The notes under the pieces are model-generated. The model had not been told where the DNA came from. It did no database searches and saw nothing but the letters and a program-made list of their open reading frames with translations. Position numbers and translations under genes: made by a program. A stretch of DNA of 64,000 bases from Conus ventricosus (lineage: Eukaryota; Mollusca; Gastropoda; Neogastropoda; Conidae), in the NCBI GenBank assembly GCA_018398815.1, contig CM031616.1, positions 71,924,325 through 71,988,324 of the forward strand. Reading direction: 5' to 3'. This document shows, one piece after another, positions 40,995 to 51,700 of the stretch (positions are counted from its first letter, which is position 1; each line of letters begins with the position of its first letter).

Positions 40995-41559
40995 CATACT
41001 AATTTACTAAACTTTTCAGATTTTAGTTTTTTCTTAATCCTTGTTTTTCTTGTTTTTCAATAACATTATTTTCGCGCAGACATTCTTCAAATGAGTCTCT
41101 GTCTTTCATGTGAAATAAAACTACAGTCTTTAACTGTTCTCTAAAGTCTTTTAAAACTGAGTTATATTTTTGACATAAAATCCACACTTATCCCAGCATG
41201 TCTTCCACTAAAAGCTAGTTTTGATAAAGTGTTTCTCTTTTTAACTATGTCTCTTTCTGCCGAACAGTCATCTATAATAAATAGTGTCTGCGTCCTTCAA
41301 ACAGTTTATAAAACTGTTCTAAACACTCACTCAGTTTATTGCTAGGATCAACTAAAAAAAATGTCATCATCTGTCCATATAAACCTTCTATCATGATATG
41401 CTTTGTTCCATTCAAGTGTTGGACAGAAAATTACAATATAATCAAAATTATAACGATAAACTGTAATAGATCTAGGACAAATATTGTTTTTCCACAACCA
41501 GTCTGTCCACAAATCAGTGAACAATGAGGGGTTTTTATCATAAAGTTTAACTGCTCCAT
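40995..41559 (-). pseudogene. FtsK/HerA-type DNA-packaging ATPase remnant
   Basis: From an ATG at 41559 on the minus strand the frame contains the Walker A motif GQTGCGKT (about 41486-41509), followed after an in-frame stop by sequence leading to a Walker B-type segment with two adjacent acidic residues (around 41255-41280), then a recognisable SGRHA motif. Later parts carry more stops and frameshifts, and the 3' end is cut by the SINE tail at 40990. Related viral ATPases pump genomes into capsids. The disruptions make it non-functional as assembled. Confidence 0.68.
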
Positions 41560-41622
41560 AGTTTTTATAACAGATTTAATTTAATCCAGTTATTATGTTT
41601 ATCATACTCTGTCAGAACTTGT

Positions 41623-42369
41623 TCAGTATAATAAAATCCTATAAGATCTAAGATTAATCCAATTCAGTTCTGTAAGACTAATATTGATTTTGTTGCTTGT
41701 TGTTATGACCTTAATATCCTCACCATTGTGAAGAATGACGACGGTAACTTTAAGTTTTTCAACGCCTAAGTTTTGCCAGCTAATTAGAATTCCTTTTAGA
41801 AGGACGTCACTAACGCCCACAACCCCATCCCTCTTTACATCTTTTAAGACAGAAATTTCAAATATCATTGTGAACTGTAATTTTGTAGAAGCTTCCTTTA
41901 AAACCGTTTCTCTTCTGTGGAGGATGTACTGTTTTTTCCCATACGGCGTTATTTCAATCTCTTTCGACTATTGTCCTCTGGCATAAGACTTGCATGTAAA
42001 GGACCTGAGTTGAGTGCTTTTCTGAAACTTTATTGACGGCTAAAAATGGGCTTATGAATTCAAATTTTATGTCCCATTCTAAATATGGTTCTAAGTGCCA
42101 TTTGCTGTCAGGTTTTCTAACTATTTATATTCATACTGGCCAGCATTATTTGCTTCTACATTGCGCAGTTGCTCTAGTTTAGGAAACTTTTTGTTGTCGC
42201 CAACCTCTTTGCGTTTATAATCACCATCTTTAGTGTACTCAAAACCATACAAAGCGCCTATCTCACCATTTTGTTCAAAGTCCGCAACGTCTGCAAGGTC
42301 TTTTAATTCTAAAGTTATACACCTTACAGGCGCTAATGTAACTCCTGATTGTTCTGGTCCACGCGACAT
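41623..42369 (-). pseudogene. Two small virus-like-element ORFs, function unknown
   Basis: Frames at 41623-41868 (starting MIFEISVLKDVKRDGVVGVS) and 42121-42369 (starting MSRGPEQSGVTLAPVRCITL, 82 residues, ending with a proper stop). The second is intact in length with a clean ATG. Neither has a motif I recognise. They are collinear with and upstream of the ATPase, and likely part of the same gene block. Confidence 0.5.
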
Positions 42370-42448
42370 TTTTTAGAACTAATTATTTTATTTCCAAAAC
42401 AATGTGCAGGTTATCACATTTCACAACTTTTCCTGCTTTCTCTGCGAA

Positions 42449-43030
42449 TTATATTAAATGATCCCACCCTCCACAAACTAATCTTTTAAACTGTAAATTA
42501 GGGAATTGTATAATTTCATAATCGCAATATGCAGCTTTCCCGGACGGAAGAGCTCTTAAAACAGTTGAGGGCCTTCCATCATATAAGTTTTCATCAGTGC
42601 TCAGCTCATCCAAATGAACATAGAGTAATGAATGTAATGCAAGATCGAGCGGACTTTCTCCCTCATAAGTACTTTTGTCTGGTTGTAACACTAAAACTAT
42701 GAGTAGGTCGATTGGTAGTTGTAAAGCCTAACATTTTCGCTAGCTCTCTATCAAAATAGTAACCTACTACTTCTTTTTCAGGTTGAAGGCCAACATTGTT
42801 TTTAGATTTGCATTGTTAAGTTTGAGAGTAATGTGGAAGTTACTCGTTGCTTCTTTTAGTGAGCAAAACCCGTAATAACCATCAGGTATTGTTAACTGGC
42901 TAACTAATTTTCCTGCATTATTAAATTTTTAATCTTATTATTCTCCTTGGATTCAGTTATATTAAACCATACGACTTTGTAGAATATTTCATGGAGCGCG
43001 ACCGTTTTGGTTCTGCAATCGTTATCAATA
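42449..43030 (-). pseudogene. Virus-like-element structural-type ORF, broken
   Basis: The clearest part is 42449-42691 (LQPDKSTYEGESPLDLALHS, then LLYVHLDELSTDENLYDGRP). Further fragments extend upstream to about 43030 with stops. Function unknown; by position it is a candidate minor structural protein. Confidence 0.45.
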
Positions 43031-43185
43031 GCATGTTATAAAAACGAAGGACGGTCTTGAGTTGTTATGTTACAAACATTTTTTAAACAAAATAAAATGA
43101 GTGCATTCAAATATACTGGTGCAAAATATTCTGTTGGGCCGCACTACAATCTTAAAATATAACAACCGATACTCTTGACATTTCT

Positions 43186-44320
43186 GTGACTCAGTCTGAC
43201 GCCTTTCAAGTAAAGGTTAGTACTCCATTGAAGAGCTATCTTAACCCTATTAAAAACGACTACATCCCAAAAGTGTGGTTTAGTCATCCGATGCAGTTTT
43301 ATCAGAACCAGTTAAACTTTGCTGTGTTTTGTGCATCAACTGGGTGTGGAGTGTCGTATGCTGATCACTTAAATCATCCTGATCCTTTGGTGAGGTCAGT
43401 GTACAGATTTCATTTCTATTACACCTTCAGGCGTATTTTTACTGAACTGCAAGCTCCATTACCAAATAAACAAACCGTTTAATCCATTTAGCAACAGAAT
43501 AGACATGAAGGCTTTTGAAAGGACCTGTAACGAATTCAATATTAAGGCCAAGACAGACTTTAGACAAAAGTTGGATCTTAATCATGGCTTGGGCACCCCT
43601 TATTTTTGGGGCGCGCACAGAAAGTATAACTATGACTGGAATCCTCCTTAAACACATCTTTCTCTTCGGGCACAGCTGTTCACCTTGGGTCCATAGAGCA
43701 AGAGCATAAAACAGCATGGACACATTTATCTTAGACACTTCTAAGGGCCTAACTAAAGCAGGATAAAAACGAATAAACGACTCTGTTCGTACTTATGTTT
43801 GGTGTTTGCTAGGTTCGCAAGCACAAACAAGATCGAGCATAAACTGATCCTTCTACTGGTTTTGATGCACAAAAACAATACATAGCAAATTTAGAGGACG
43901 CTATTAATTCTACAGTTGATTTACCTTCAAGTATAAAAAGGTACCAAAATGTTTTACAATACGCAAGATCGAAAGTAGACTTTGCTGTTGGCACTGGTTT
44001 ATACATGCTGCCTTCTGACCTCAGGCTCCAGATAGGCACAATAATAAACTACAATAATGAAATCCTTGTGGCAGGCAATGAACAGAAAGTCGGAAAAAAC
44101 GAAATAAATTCTGAGCCAGTAATATTGCAAGCAGTAAACAAACAAGTCGACCCCCCAAGAATAAGTCATCCAATCCCCAAGGTCAAAGCCTAAAGGCCAT
44201 TGAAGACGCGGACTCTGTTCGCGATGACCATGAATATGAAAAGACAGCGCTTGTTCTTGGATTAACTGGCCTAGGATTACTTGGTCTTTATCTTACTAAA
44301 AATTAACCCGACTATTAAGA
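43186..44320 (+). pseudogene. Virus-like-element structural-type gene, broken; small membrane ORF at its end
   Basis: A series of in-order fragments on the + strand: 43186-43482, about 43480-43610, about 43850-44193, with frame changes between them. Recognisable pieces include FAVFCASTGCGVSYADHLNH and SIKRYQNVLQYARSKVDFAV. Near the end (about 44205-44305) a short frame has a hydrophobic stretch (ALVLGLTGLGLLGLYL), probably a separate small transmembrane protein. I infer a virion-associated role from the context only. Confidence 0.45.
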
Positions 44321-44489
44321 GAACTAATGCCCATAAGTGCTCGGCCATAAAGCCAACTACTTTGCTTGCAGTAGACAAAAGCCAGCTAACAAACCCCCTA
44401 ATATACCCGGTAAAGAGTCTATAGCTTTACCAGCTAATTTTTTTAATAAACCCCCAAGATGATCAAGCTGTTTTTTTACCCATGATTTA

Positions 44490-45473
44490 TCAGGCGGTGA
44501 TGGAGGCGATGGCGATGGAGGCATAGGCTTTGACCACCGCCGCCTGTAATAGCCATCACCAGTGTACTTATTGCAAATCCTAAGGCGTTATAACGCTTGC
44601 TAATGTGACTCCTTGCTCTCGAAACAGTGTTCGTATTCGTTCTGCTAGCGTGTCTTCATATAAAATTCTTTGGATAGTTTCTCTTATTCTGCTCACTTGA
44701 GTTCGTAATTGTTCTCGGTTAGAAGACAATTCTAGTCTTGCTGATTTTTGTAGTTCAAGATCTTTTAGGCTTTGGGTTATTTCTTCTTTAACATCACGCC
44801 CTAAGTTGGCGTCATCAGCCTCAACGAGTTTTTTTTTTTTCAATATCCTTATTTAGTTCACTCAGTTTTGCTAAATTGTTTGATTCACCTCTAACGGTTC
44901 TTAAATTACGATCAAGGGCTAATAATTCTCGCATGGGTAGGAGATTCTGTTTCTGTAGCGGCGGATCGTGGATAGTTTTTAATGCTGTTTCTTCTGATAA
45001 ACTGGTTTCTGCATCTATTATTTTGTCTGCTGTTTGACTTAAATCTTTAAGTTCCATGTTTTGTATTTGGCTATCTGTTGGGAGTTCTTGTAGTGTGTTT
45101 TGAAGTTTAGCAACTGCCTCCCTATCTAATTTTGGTTTAGCAATGCCAAGGCGATTTTGTACGCTCGCAGGGAGTCTTTGCCTAATTGTACCTATGGCAT
45201 AAAACTTTGATGGGTCTCGTTTAGTTGTAAGCTGAACAGGTTCTCCTTGATCGTTTTTTACATACAAATGGCCATTATCTTTTACTTCAAAACATTAGGA
45301 TCTATAAATTCGGGGGGTTTTAAGCCTAAACTTTTGTAAAATGCTCCGACCGTACTTTCTGTTAATTCACGCCGCATTGAGAGCGTTGAGCGATGCTGTA
45401 TCAAAGGAGCCGTTTCACTCATGTCGTCTCCAGGATCAAAAACATAAGCTTCTTCATCTTCTCTGCCTGCCAT
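44490..45473 (-). pseudogene. Coiled-coil protein with C-terminal membrane segment, frameshifted
   Basis: Begins at the ATG at 45473 (MAGREDEEAYVFDPGDDMSE) and continues through three frames: 45473-45282, 45267-44821 and 44843-44580. The shifts occur near 45285, at an A/T homopolymer near 44830, and near 44580. The middle is Lys/Glu-rich and helical (LSQTADKIIDAETSLSEETA; LELSSNREQLRTQVSRIRET). After the last shift a hydrophobic segment (GFAISTLVMAITGGGG) suggests a membrane anchor. No enzymatic motif. Confidence 0.55.
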
Positions 45474-45513
45474 GTTTCTTTAATAATTAACTTTTTATTT
45501 TTTTTTATAAAAA

Positions 45514-46063
45514 ATGTCACAAGCATATGGTTCAATTCTTGACCCGCATAGAAGACTGAAAGAGCCCTTTGGCGTGAAGGGAAATAAACGGAAAATTACT
45601 GTTCCAAATAATCCATCTACTATTGATGCGGATCAAATTCTTACTGTCAAATTTCCAGACCTAGGAGCAGATGAAGTGATTGTGCCAGGCTCTGCGCAAC
45701 TTACTTTCAAAATAGAACTCGAATCAGCAACAGATCCAAACAGGACAGTTGTCCAGAATCTGGGACGGGCATCGTTAAGAAAATTTCTATAAAACTTGAG
45801 GGGCAGGAAAATATTTTCTTTGCACGATGCAGACATATTTTTAACCTATTCTGATCTATGGCTAACCGGAAATGAAAGGGCTGATCTTGCGTTTCAAGGA
45901 AAAGAAAATGAAGAAGCACTAAAACATAGAATAGGCGCCGCAGATGTTAAAGACGGCAAAAAGTATGTAGCCGTAAATTTTGGTATGGAAATCGCTTTTC
46001 TTTTCCCTTAGATTTTGAGTTGTTAAAAGCGCATGCGCCATACTTTCAAGGAGCATTAAAAGA
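45514..46063 (+). pseudogene. Capsid-like protein, N-terminal part
   Basis: Starts at the ATG at 45514, 40 bp from the divergent start at 45473, giving an AT-rich bidirectional promoter region. The frame is open to 45792, with shifts at A-runs near 45781 and 45812 and another near 45990. It is cut off at about 46063 where a transposon end begins. The beta-rich, Gly/Pro-punctuated N-terminus and long ordered fragments fit a jelly-roll-type capsid protein, but I cannot verify this without a structure prediction. Confidence 0.45.
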
Positions 46064-46180
46064 CCAGGGGTGCTAATTTTCCGGAATGTTCCGGAAATCC
46101 GGTTTTACGATTGCTGAAAAAAATAATCTCCGGTTTTTGAGTTTGTTTGGAAAGTCATTTCCGGACTGGGGAAAAGCAGG
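46064..46180 (+). mobile_element. hAT-like transposon end, fragment
   Basis: CAGGGGTGCTAATTTTCCGG followed by AATGTTCCGGAAATCCGGTT and repeated CCGG motifs. Similar in style to the left end at 23002 (GGGAAAACCGGGACA...GAAAAAATTCCGGTTTACGA). No partner end found. Confidence 0.5.
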
Positions 46181-46879
46181 GACCAAGAGATTTTAATAGC
46201 AGACGATAATAGGATCGTTGCAAGGGAGATTATTGACCTCCGACAGTGACGTCCCTTGGTTGTAAAAACGAGGTTTTTCACTTCGGGTAGCAGCATGCAG
46301 CTCTGGTGCAAATGACAACTTGTCACAAACACTGGCAATCTACCACACCGCTCGTTCCAAGCCCTCGACCACAGCCCCAGCCCCAACACTGGCAATCTAC
46401 CAGCACAGTCAATGTCAAGTCGGCATGAGGCAACCCACCAGAGGGGACACTGCACTGCTACCTTGTCACTTCGGTGGTGTACAGTGGTGCCTGTTCTGAT
46501 CCAAATTACCCTGTGTGGACCGAGACTAGCTGACACACAGTATAACAGGGGGTGAATGTTGCCTTGAGTGTCGTTACCTGCTCCTTAAAGCAGTCAGGTT
46601 CCAAGCCCTGTATGATCTGAACATAAACCACAGCTCATCATCGTTACAGTCAATTCACCTGGACGGCGGGGAAGGTTTGGCCGTCACCAGGAACTTGGAA
46701 AAGAGATGAACTTAAGCAGGCTTTTTTCTCCGGGACGTGTGGCACATGGCTGGGTCCGGGTCCACTATGCACGCACCCTTAGTTTGATCGATCAATTTGC
46801 CTGAAATGGAGGCAAGGACCTCCTGAACTGACTAAAAGGAAAGACAAGAAACCTGTATGGAAGAGCAGGTTCTGTTCAG
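46181..46879. other. No gene recognised
   Basis: About 700 bp; an internal duplication (AACACTGGCAATCTACCA at 46329 and 46385) is the only structure seen. Confidence 0.5.
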
Positions 46880-47395
46880 TCCAACAAGAACCACATCAAC
46901 AGATGAGCAGGCAAGATTTAAACTAACAAGCAGCACATCAACAGATGAGCAGGCAAGATTTAGACTAACGAGCAGCACATCAAACAGATGAGCAGGCAAG
47001 ATTTTAGACTAACGAGCAGCACATCAACAGATGAGCAGGCAAGATTTAGACTAACGAGCAGCACATCAACAGATGAGCAGGCAAGATTTAAACTAACAAG
47101 TAGCACATCAGATGAGCAGGCAAGATTTAGACTAACGAGCAGCACATCAACAGATGAGCAGGCAAGATTTAGACTAACAAGCAGCACATCGCCAGATGAG
47201 CAGGCAAGATTTAGACTAACAAGCAGCACATCAACAGATGAGCAGGCAAAATTTGGTCCCACAGGGAACACAACAGATGAGCAGGCAATATCTGGTTCAA
47301 CAGAAAAGCGGGCAAAATTCAGACAAACAAGTAGCACATCACCAGAAGAGCATGCAAAATTTGGTCCCACAGGGAGCACATCAGAACAAATCCTC
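46880..47395 (+). repeat. Minisatellite, 42-bp unit, about 11 copies
   Basis: Units contain AACAGATGAGCAGGCAAGAT and TTAGACTAACAAGCAGCACA. The 42-bp period (14 codons) keeps frames open on both strands: + reads (RLTSSTSTDEQARF)n. The last units diverge. A tiny RT-like scrap (FSDLRKAFDRV) follows at about 47452-47485. Confidence 0.92.
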
Positions 47396-47799
47396 AGCCC
47401 CAGACTGCTGACAGAGATGCCTCTTTCAATACCAGTGTGATTTCCGACACAGTTCAGTGATCTGAGGAAAGCCTTTGACCGTGTCAGGTCATGAGGGGCG
47501 ATCATTTTGACAACTTCCTCTTCCATTTCAATGCAGCACTCTACTGAAATATATGCAGGAGAATTCTATGTGACGACATCGCGACTTCTTCCAAACAACC
47601 ATCTTCCATAATGATCAGTCACATACCCCCTTCCTCCCCAAAACAAACACCCCACTCCCAGCCTCCCAACATTTCAATGAAAAATGAAAGCAAGAAAGGC
47701 GCGTGGACCAGTGACACGGCAACAACTGTTCGCTTTGTACATACTGGGCACCTCCTACATTACCGGGGCTGACATCGTCAAACCCTCAAAGACAAAGAA

Positions 47800-48140
47800 G
47801 CAAGCAACACCCACCCCACCCCCCCCCACCACCATGCACGTACACACACACACACACTCCAAACTATATCCTCTAATGCGCCCTCTCTATCCTACGTTTG
47901 GAGAACTGGGAAAGTGTTGCCGTACGACATCCTGGGAATGGGGGAGTGGGGGGTGGGGGGGGGGGGGGGGGGGGGGGGGGGGCTGAAGCAGGTTTCCCTC
48001 GCAAGGAGCCCCAAACCTTGGACGTGCAGCCTTTCGCTGATTAGGCCTCGAAACAATCACTACAGCATCCCCCCACCTCCCTCCCAAACACACACCTGCA
48101 TCCTCTTTCATCCTCCCCCTCTCTTCCTTCCTCTATCCCC

Positions 48141-48186
<46 letters not shown>

Positions 48187-48720
48187 CAACACACACCTGC
48201 ATCTTTCATCCTCCCTCTCCTTCCTCTATCCCCTTCTTCCTAAAATACTGGTTCACTCAAAAACGAGTAGGCATCCTCTTTCATCCTCCCCTCTCCTTCC
48301 TCTATCCCCTTCCTCTCCCATCAGCCCCCCCCCCCCCCCTCATTGCCCCACACCATCCTTCCTTTCTTTTCATTTATTAAATCTCTCTCTCTCTCTCTAT
48401 ATATATATAAATATAATATATATATATAATATATAATATATATATATAAAAATATATAATATAATAAAAAATATATATATATATACACACACATACATAC
48501 ATACATACACACCTCTCTCTCCGTCTGTCCGTCTGTCTCATTCCTTTCCTTCTATCTCCGTTACCCTTCTCCCTCATGAAAGAAATCGCTCTGTTTGTCT
48601 CTCATTCTTTTCCCCTCATTAAGATTCTCTCCCCCTCTCTCCCCCTCCCTCTCTCCCCCCTCCCTCCCCCCTCTCTCCTCCCCCGCCCGCCTCCCCCCTT
48701 CTCGGAAGTTTCAGCATTGA
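47800..48720. repeat. Simple-sequence cluster
   Basis: Poly-C/(CA)n at 47815-47865, a G-run of about 35 at 47957-47982, C-runs of about 44 at 48140-48183, (AT)n at 48395-48485, (CATA)n at 48484-48513, and CT/C-rich sequence to 48720. No gene. Lengths are unreliable. Confidence 0.9.
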
Positions 48721-48789
48721 ACCTGCCCCCTCCACCACACCTGAAAAATCAAAACAGAACCATCGACAGAGATTCAGAGACCCGGCGGC

Positions 48790-51700
48790 GATTTGGATGG
48801 GTGGGCGGGGGCATCACCCCCTGGTCACATGCAGACGCTCTCACGGGCTTAGGATCACTGAAGACAGTGTAAGGGGCTTTGGGTCCATGCAAAGCGCTCA
48901 CAGGGGCTTTGGAAGGTCGGGCGGCTTTTAAACCCCCTGGTTTACAGGCCAGAGGGGGGTTTGGGGACATTGGGCGGCATCACACCCGGGATCCATGCAG
49001 ACCACCACGCGGTTTAGGACAGGTGGGCGGCATACACCCTGGATCACATGCAACGCGCTCACAGCGGCTTTGGAAGGTGGGCGGCATCACACCCTGGATC
49101 CATGCAGCAGCCTCCGAGTTTTAGGACGGCGGGCGGCATCACACCCGGGATCAAGCAACAGCGCTCACACGGCTTTGGACGGGTCGGGCGGCATCCCCCC
49201 CGGGGATCACATAAGACGCGCTCACAGCGGCTTTAGGACAGGTCGGCCGCCACTCTGGAAAACAGCGCTCCATGGTTTTAGGAAAGGTCGGGCGGCATCA
49301 CACCCTGGACACATGCGACAGGTCACAGCGGCTTTGACAGGTCGGCCGTCATACACCCTGGATAACAGCGCTCACAGCGGCTTTAGGCAGGGGGCGGTCA
49401 CCCGGGATCCTTTGCAACAGCCCCACAGGGGTTTTTTGGCAGGTCGGCCGTCATCACCCCCGGGAAACAGCGCTCCACGGCTTTGGGACAGGTCGGGCGG
49501 AAACACCCGGTAATGCAGAAGCGCTCACGGGCCCTTTGGGACATCCGGCATCCACCCGGATCCATGCAGACACGTACAGGGCTTTAGGACAGGTCGGCGG
49601 CATCACACCTGGATCACAGCAACGCGCTCACAGCGGCTTAGGACAGATCGGGGGCATACACCCTAGTCACAGCAGACGAAACCAGCGCTTTAGGACGGGT
49701 CAGCGGCACACACCTGGTCACATGCGCGGCGCTCACAGCGGCTTTAGGTCACATGCAGACAGTGCTCAGAGCGGCTTTAGGTCCTGCAGATGCGCTCAGG
49801 TGGCTTTGGCGGCGGGGGGCCACACCCGGGATTACAGGCTCAGAGCGCTTTTAGGACGGGTCGGGCGGCATCACACCTGGATCCATGCAACAGCGCTCAC
49901 ACGGTTTTGGGACAGGTCGGGCGGATACACCCTGGATCACATAAAACACAGCGCCACGCGGCTTTAGGACGGGTCGGCCGCATACATCCTGGATCAGCGT
50001 CCAGTGACTTTGAACGGCGGGGGCACACCCTGGTCACTAAAGACAGCGTCCAGCGGCTTTAGGACGGCGGCCTCATCAAACCCTGGATAACAGCGCTCAA
50101 GGGCTTTGGGGACAGGCCCGGGGGCATCCACCCGGGATCCATCAGACACGCTCACACCCTTTGGACATCGGCCGTCACACCCCCTGGAAAACGCGCTACA
50201 GCGGCTTTAAACCCCAGGTCGGGCGGCATCCACCCTGGATTCATGCAGACAGCGCTCAAAAGCGGTTTGGGACAGGTCCCCCGTATCCCACCCGGGAAAA
50301 CACGCTACAGGGCTTTAGGACAGGCGGGGGCCACACACCCTGGATCACATCAACGCGCTCCCCCGGGTTTAGGACAGGTCGGGGCGGCATCACACCCGGA
50401 ACACATGCAGACGGCCTACAGCGGCTTTAGGACAGGCGGGCGGATCACCCCGGGATCACTTCAGACCGCTACAGCGGTTTTTGGGGACAGGTCGGGGGCA
50501 TCCACCCGGACACAGCGCAGCGCTCACAGCGGCTTTAGGAAGGGGCCGGGCATCACCCCCCGATCACATGAGCCGCTCACAGGGGCTTTAGGACTTCGGC
50601 CGCATCACCCCGGGAAAACAGCGCTCCGGGGCTTTGGACAGGGGGGGCATCAACCCCGGATCACATGCGAACGCCACAGCGGCTTTAGGACAGGTGGGGG
50701 GCCATACCCGGGGTCAAGCCTCACGCGGCTTTAGACAGGCGGGCGGCTTCACCCCTGGTTTACGCGTCACAGCGGCTTTAGGACGGGTCGGCCGCATCCC
50801 CCCCTGGATAACAGCGTCCGGGGGTTTTTGGGACAGGGGGGGGGCCCCATACACCCGGATGACATGCAGACAGCGCTCCACGGCTGTTAAAGCAAGCAAT
50901 TAGTTCTAAGAGGCGGGGGGTTTTTACAGCTCCCCACAGCTGCAGAGCCAACCGTGAAGCAGGTAAAAGGAAAAGGGGTGTTTTCTGCAGGCCTTTCCCC
51001 ACACCCAGCTAACCCGCTGTACCGACCAACTGAATGCATCTGTGTACAGCCGGTCGGGCAGCAATGTTTTTCGGCTTTGATGAGCGGGCCATTACAAATG
51101 GGCCTTAGTTTGATAATCAGGGGTTTTCATGAAAATTAAAATATCTGGCTTTGAGATACTGAATAGGCGTTTTCCCACAATTCTTTTAAAAACAAACCGA
51201 CTAGGTTTATTTCCCTGAGATAATGTAGATCGGAGAAAGCGTACACAAGGGGCAGGGGATTTCCAAAACATGAAAAAACCACCCACAATTTTTGAAGAAT
51301 GACGTCATCATTTCGGGGAAATTTTTTTTCCCTGAAACTTACACAAGTTTGATACGCCTCTGCTTGGACTAAAAAAAAGTTGGGGCAGAAATGTGAAGGT
51401 TTTTTGTTTGGGCCCCCAAACTAAGTGTCTCGAATGGGGCAGAAAAATAAAACTGTTTCCCCGGGCTTTAGGACAAAGGGGGCGGCCATCACACCCCCAA
51501 TCCCTGCAGACAGCGTCCAGCGTTTTAGGACAGGTCGGTGTATCACCCAAAACCCGGGGAAAAAGCGTCCAGCGGGTTTAGGCAGGTCGGGCGGGGCCCT
51601 CACACCCTGGATAACAGCGTCACAGCGGCTTTAGGAAAAGGTCGGGCGCATAACCCTGGGTCAATGCGACAGCGCTCCGCGGCTTTTTGGGGCAGGTCCG

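Larger units (their letters stand above)
40995..46063. mobile_element. Decayed virus-like element (Polinton/adintovirus-like, lineage uncertain)
   Basis: About 5 kb of AT-rich sequence holding gene remnants on both strands: a packaging-type ATPase, several structural-type ORFs and a capsid-like ORF. All are broken by stops or one-base indels. A P-loop packaging ATPase together with capsid-like proteins is a hallmark of protein-primed or Bamford-type dsDNA viruses and Mavericks. I see no DNA polymerase, integrase or terminal inverted repeats, so both ends appear lost: the left at a SINE tail, the right inside the capsid-like gene at a transposon end (46064). It is distinct in composition from its surroundings. 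Confidence 0.6.

Noticed and set aside
47452..47485. FSDLRKAFDRV, resembling RT box A
   Set aside because: Only 11 residues with a stop directly after; too short to call a retroelement.
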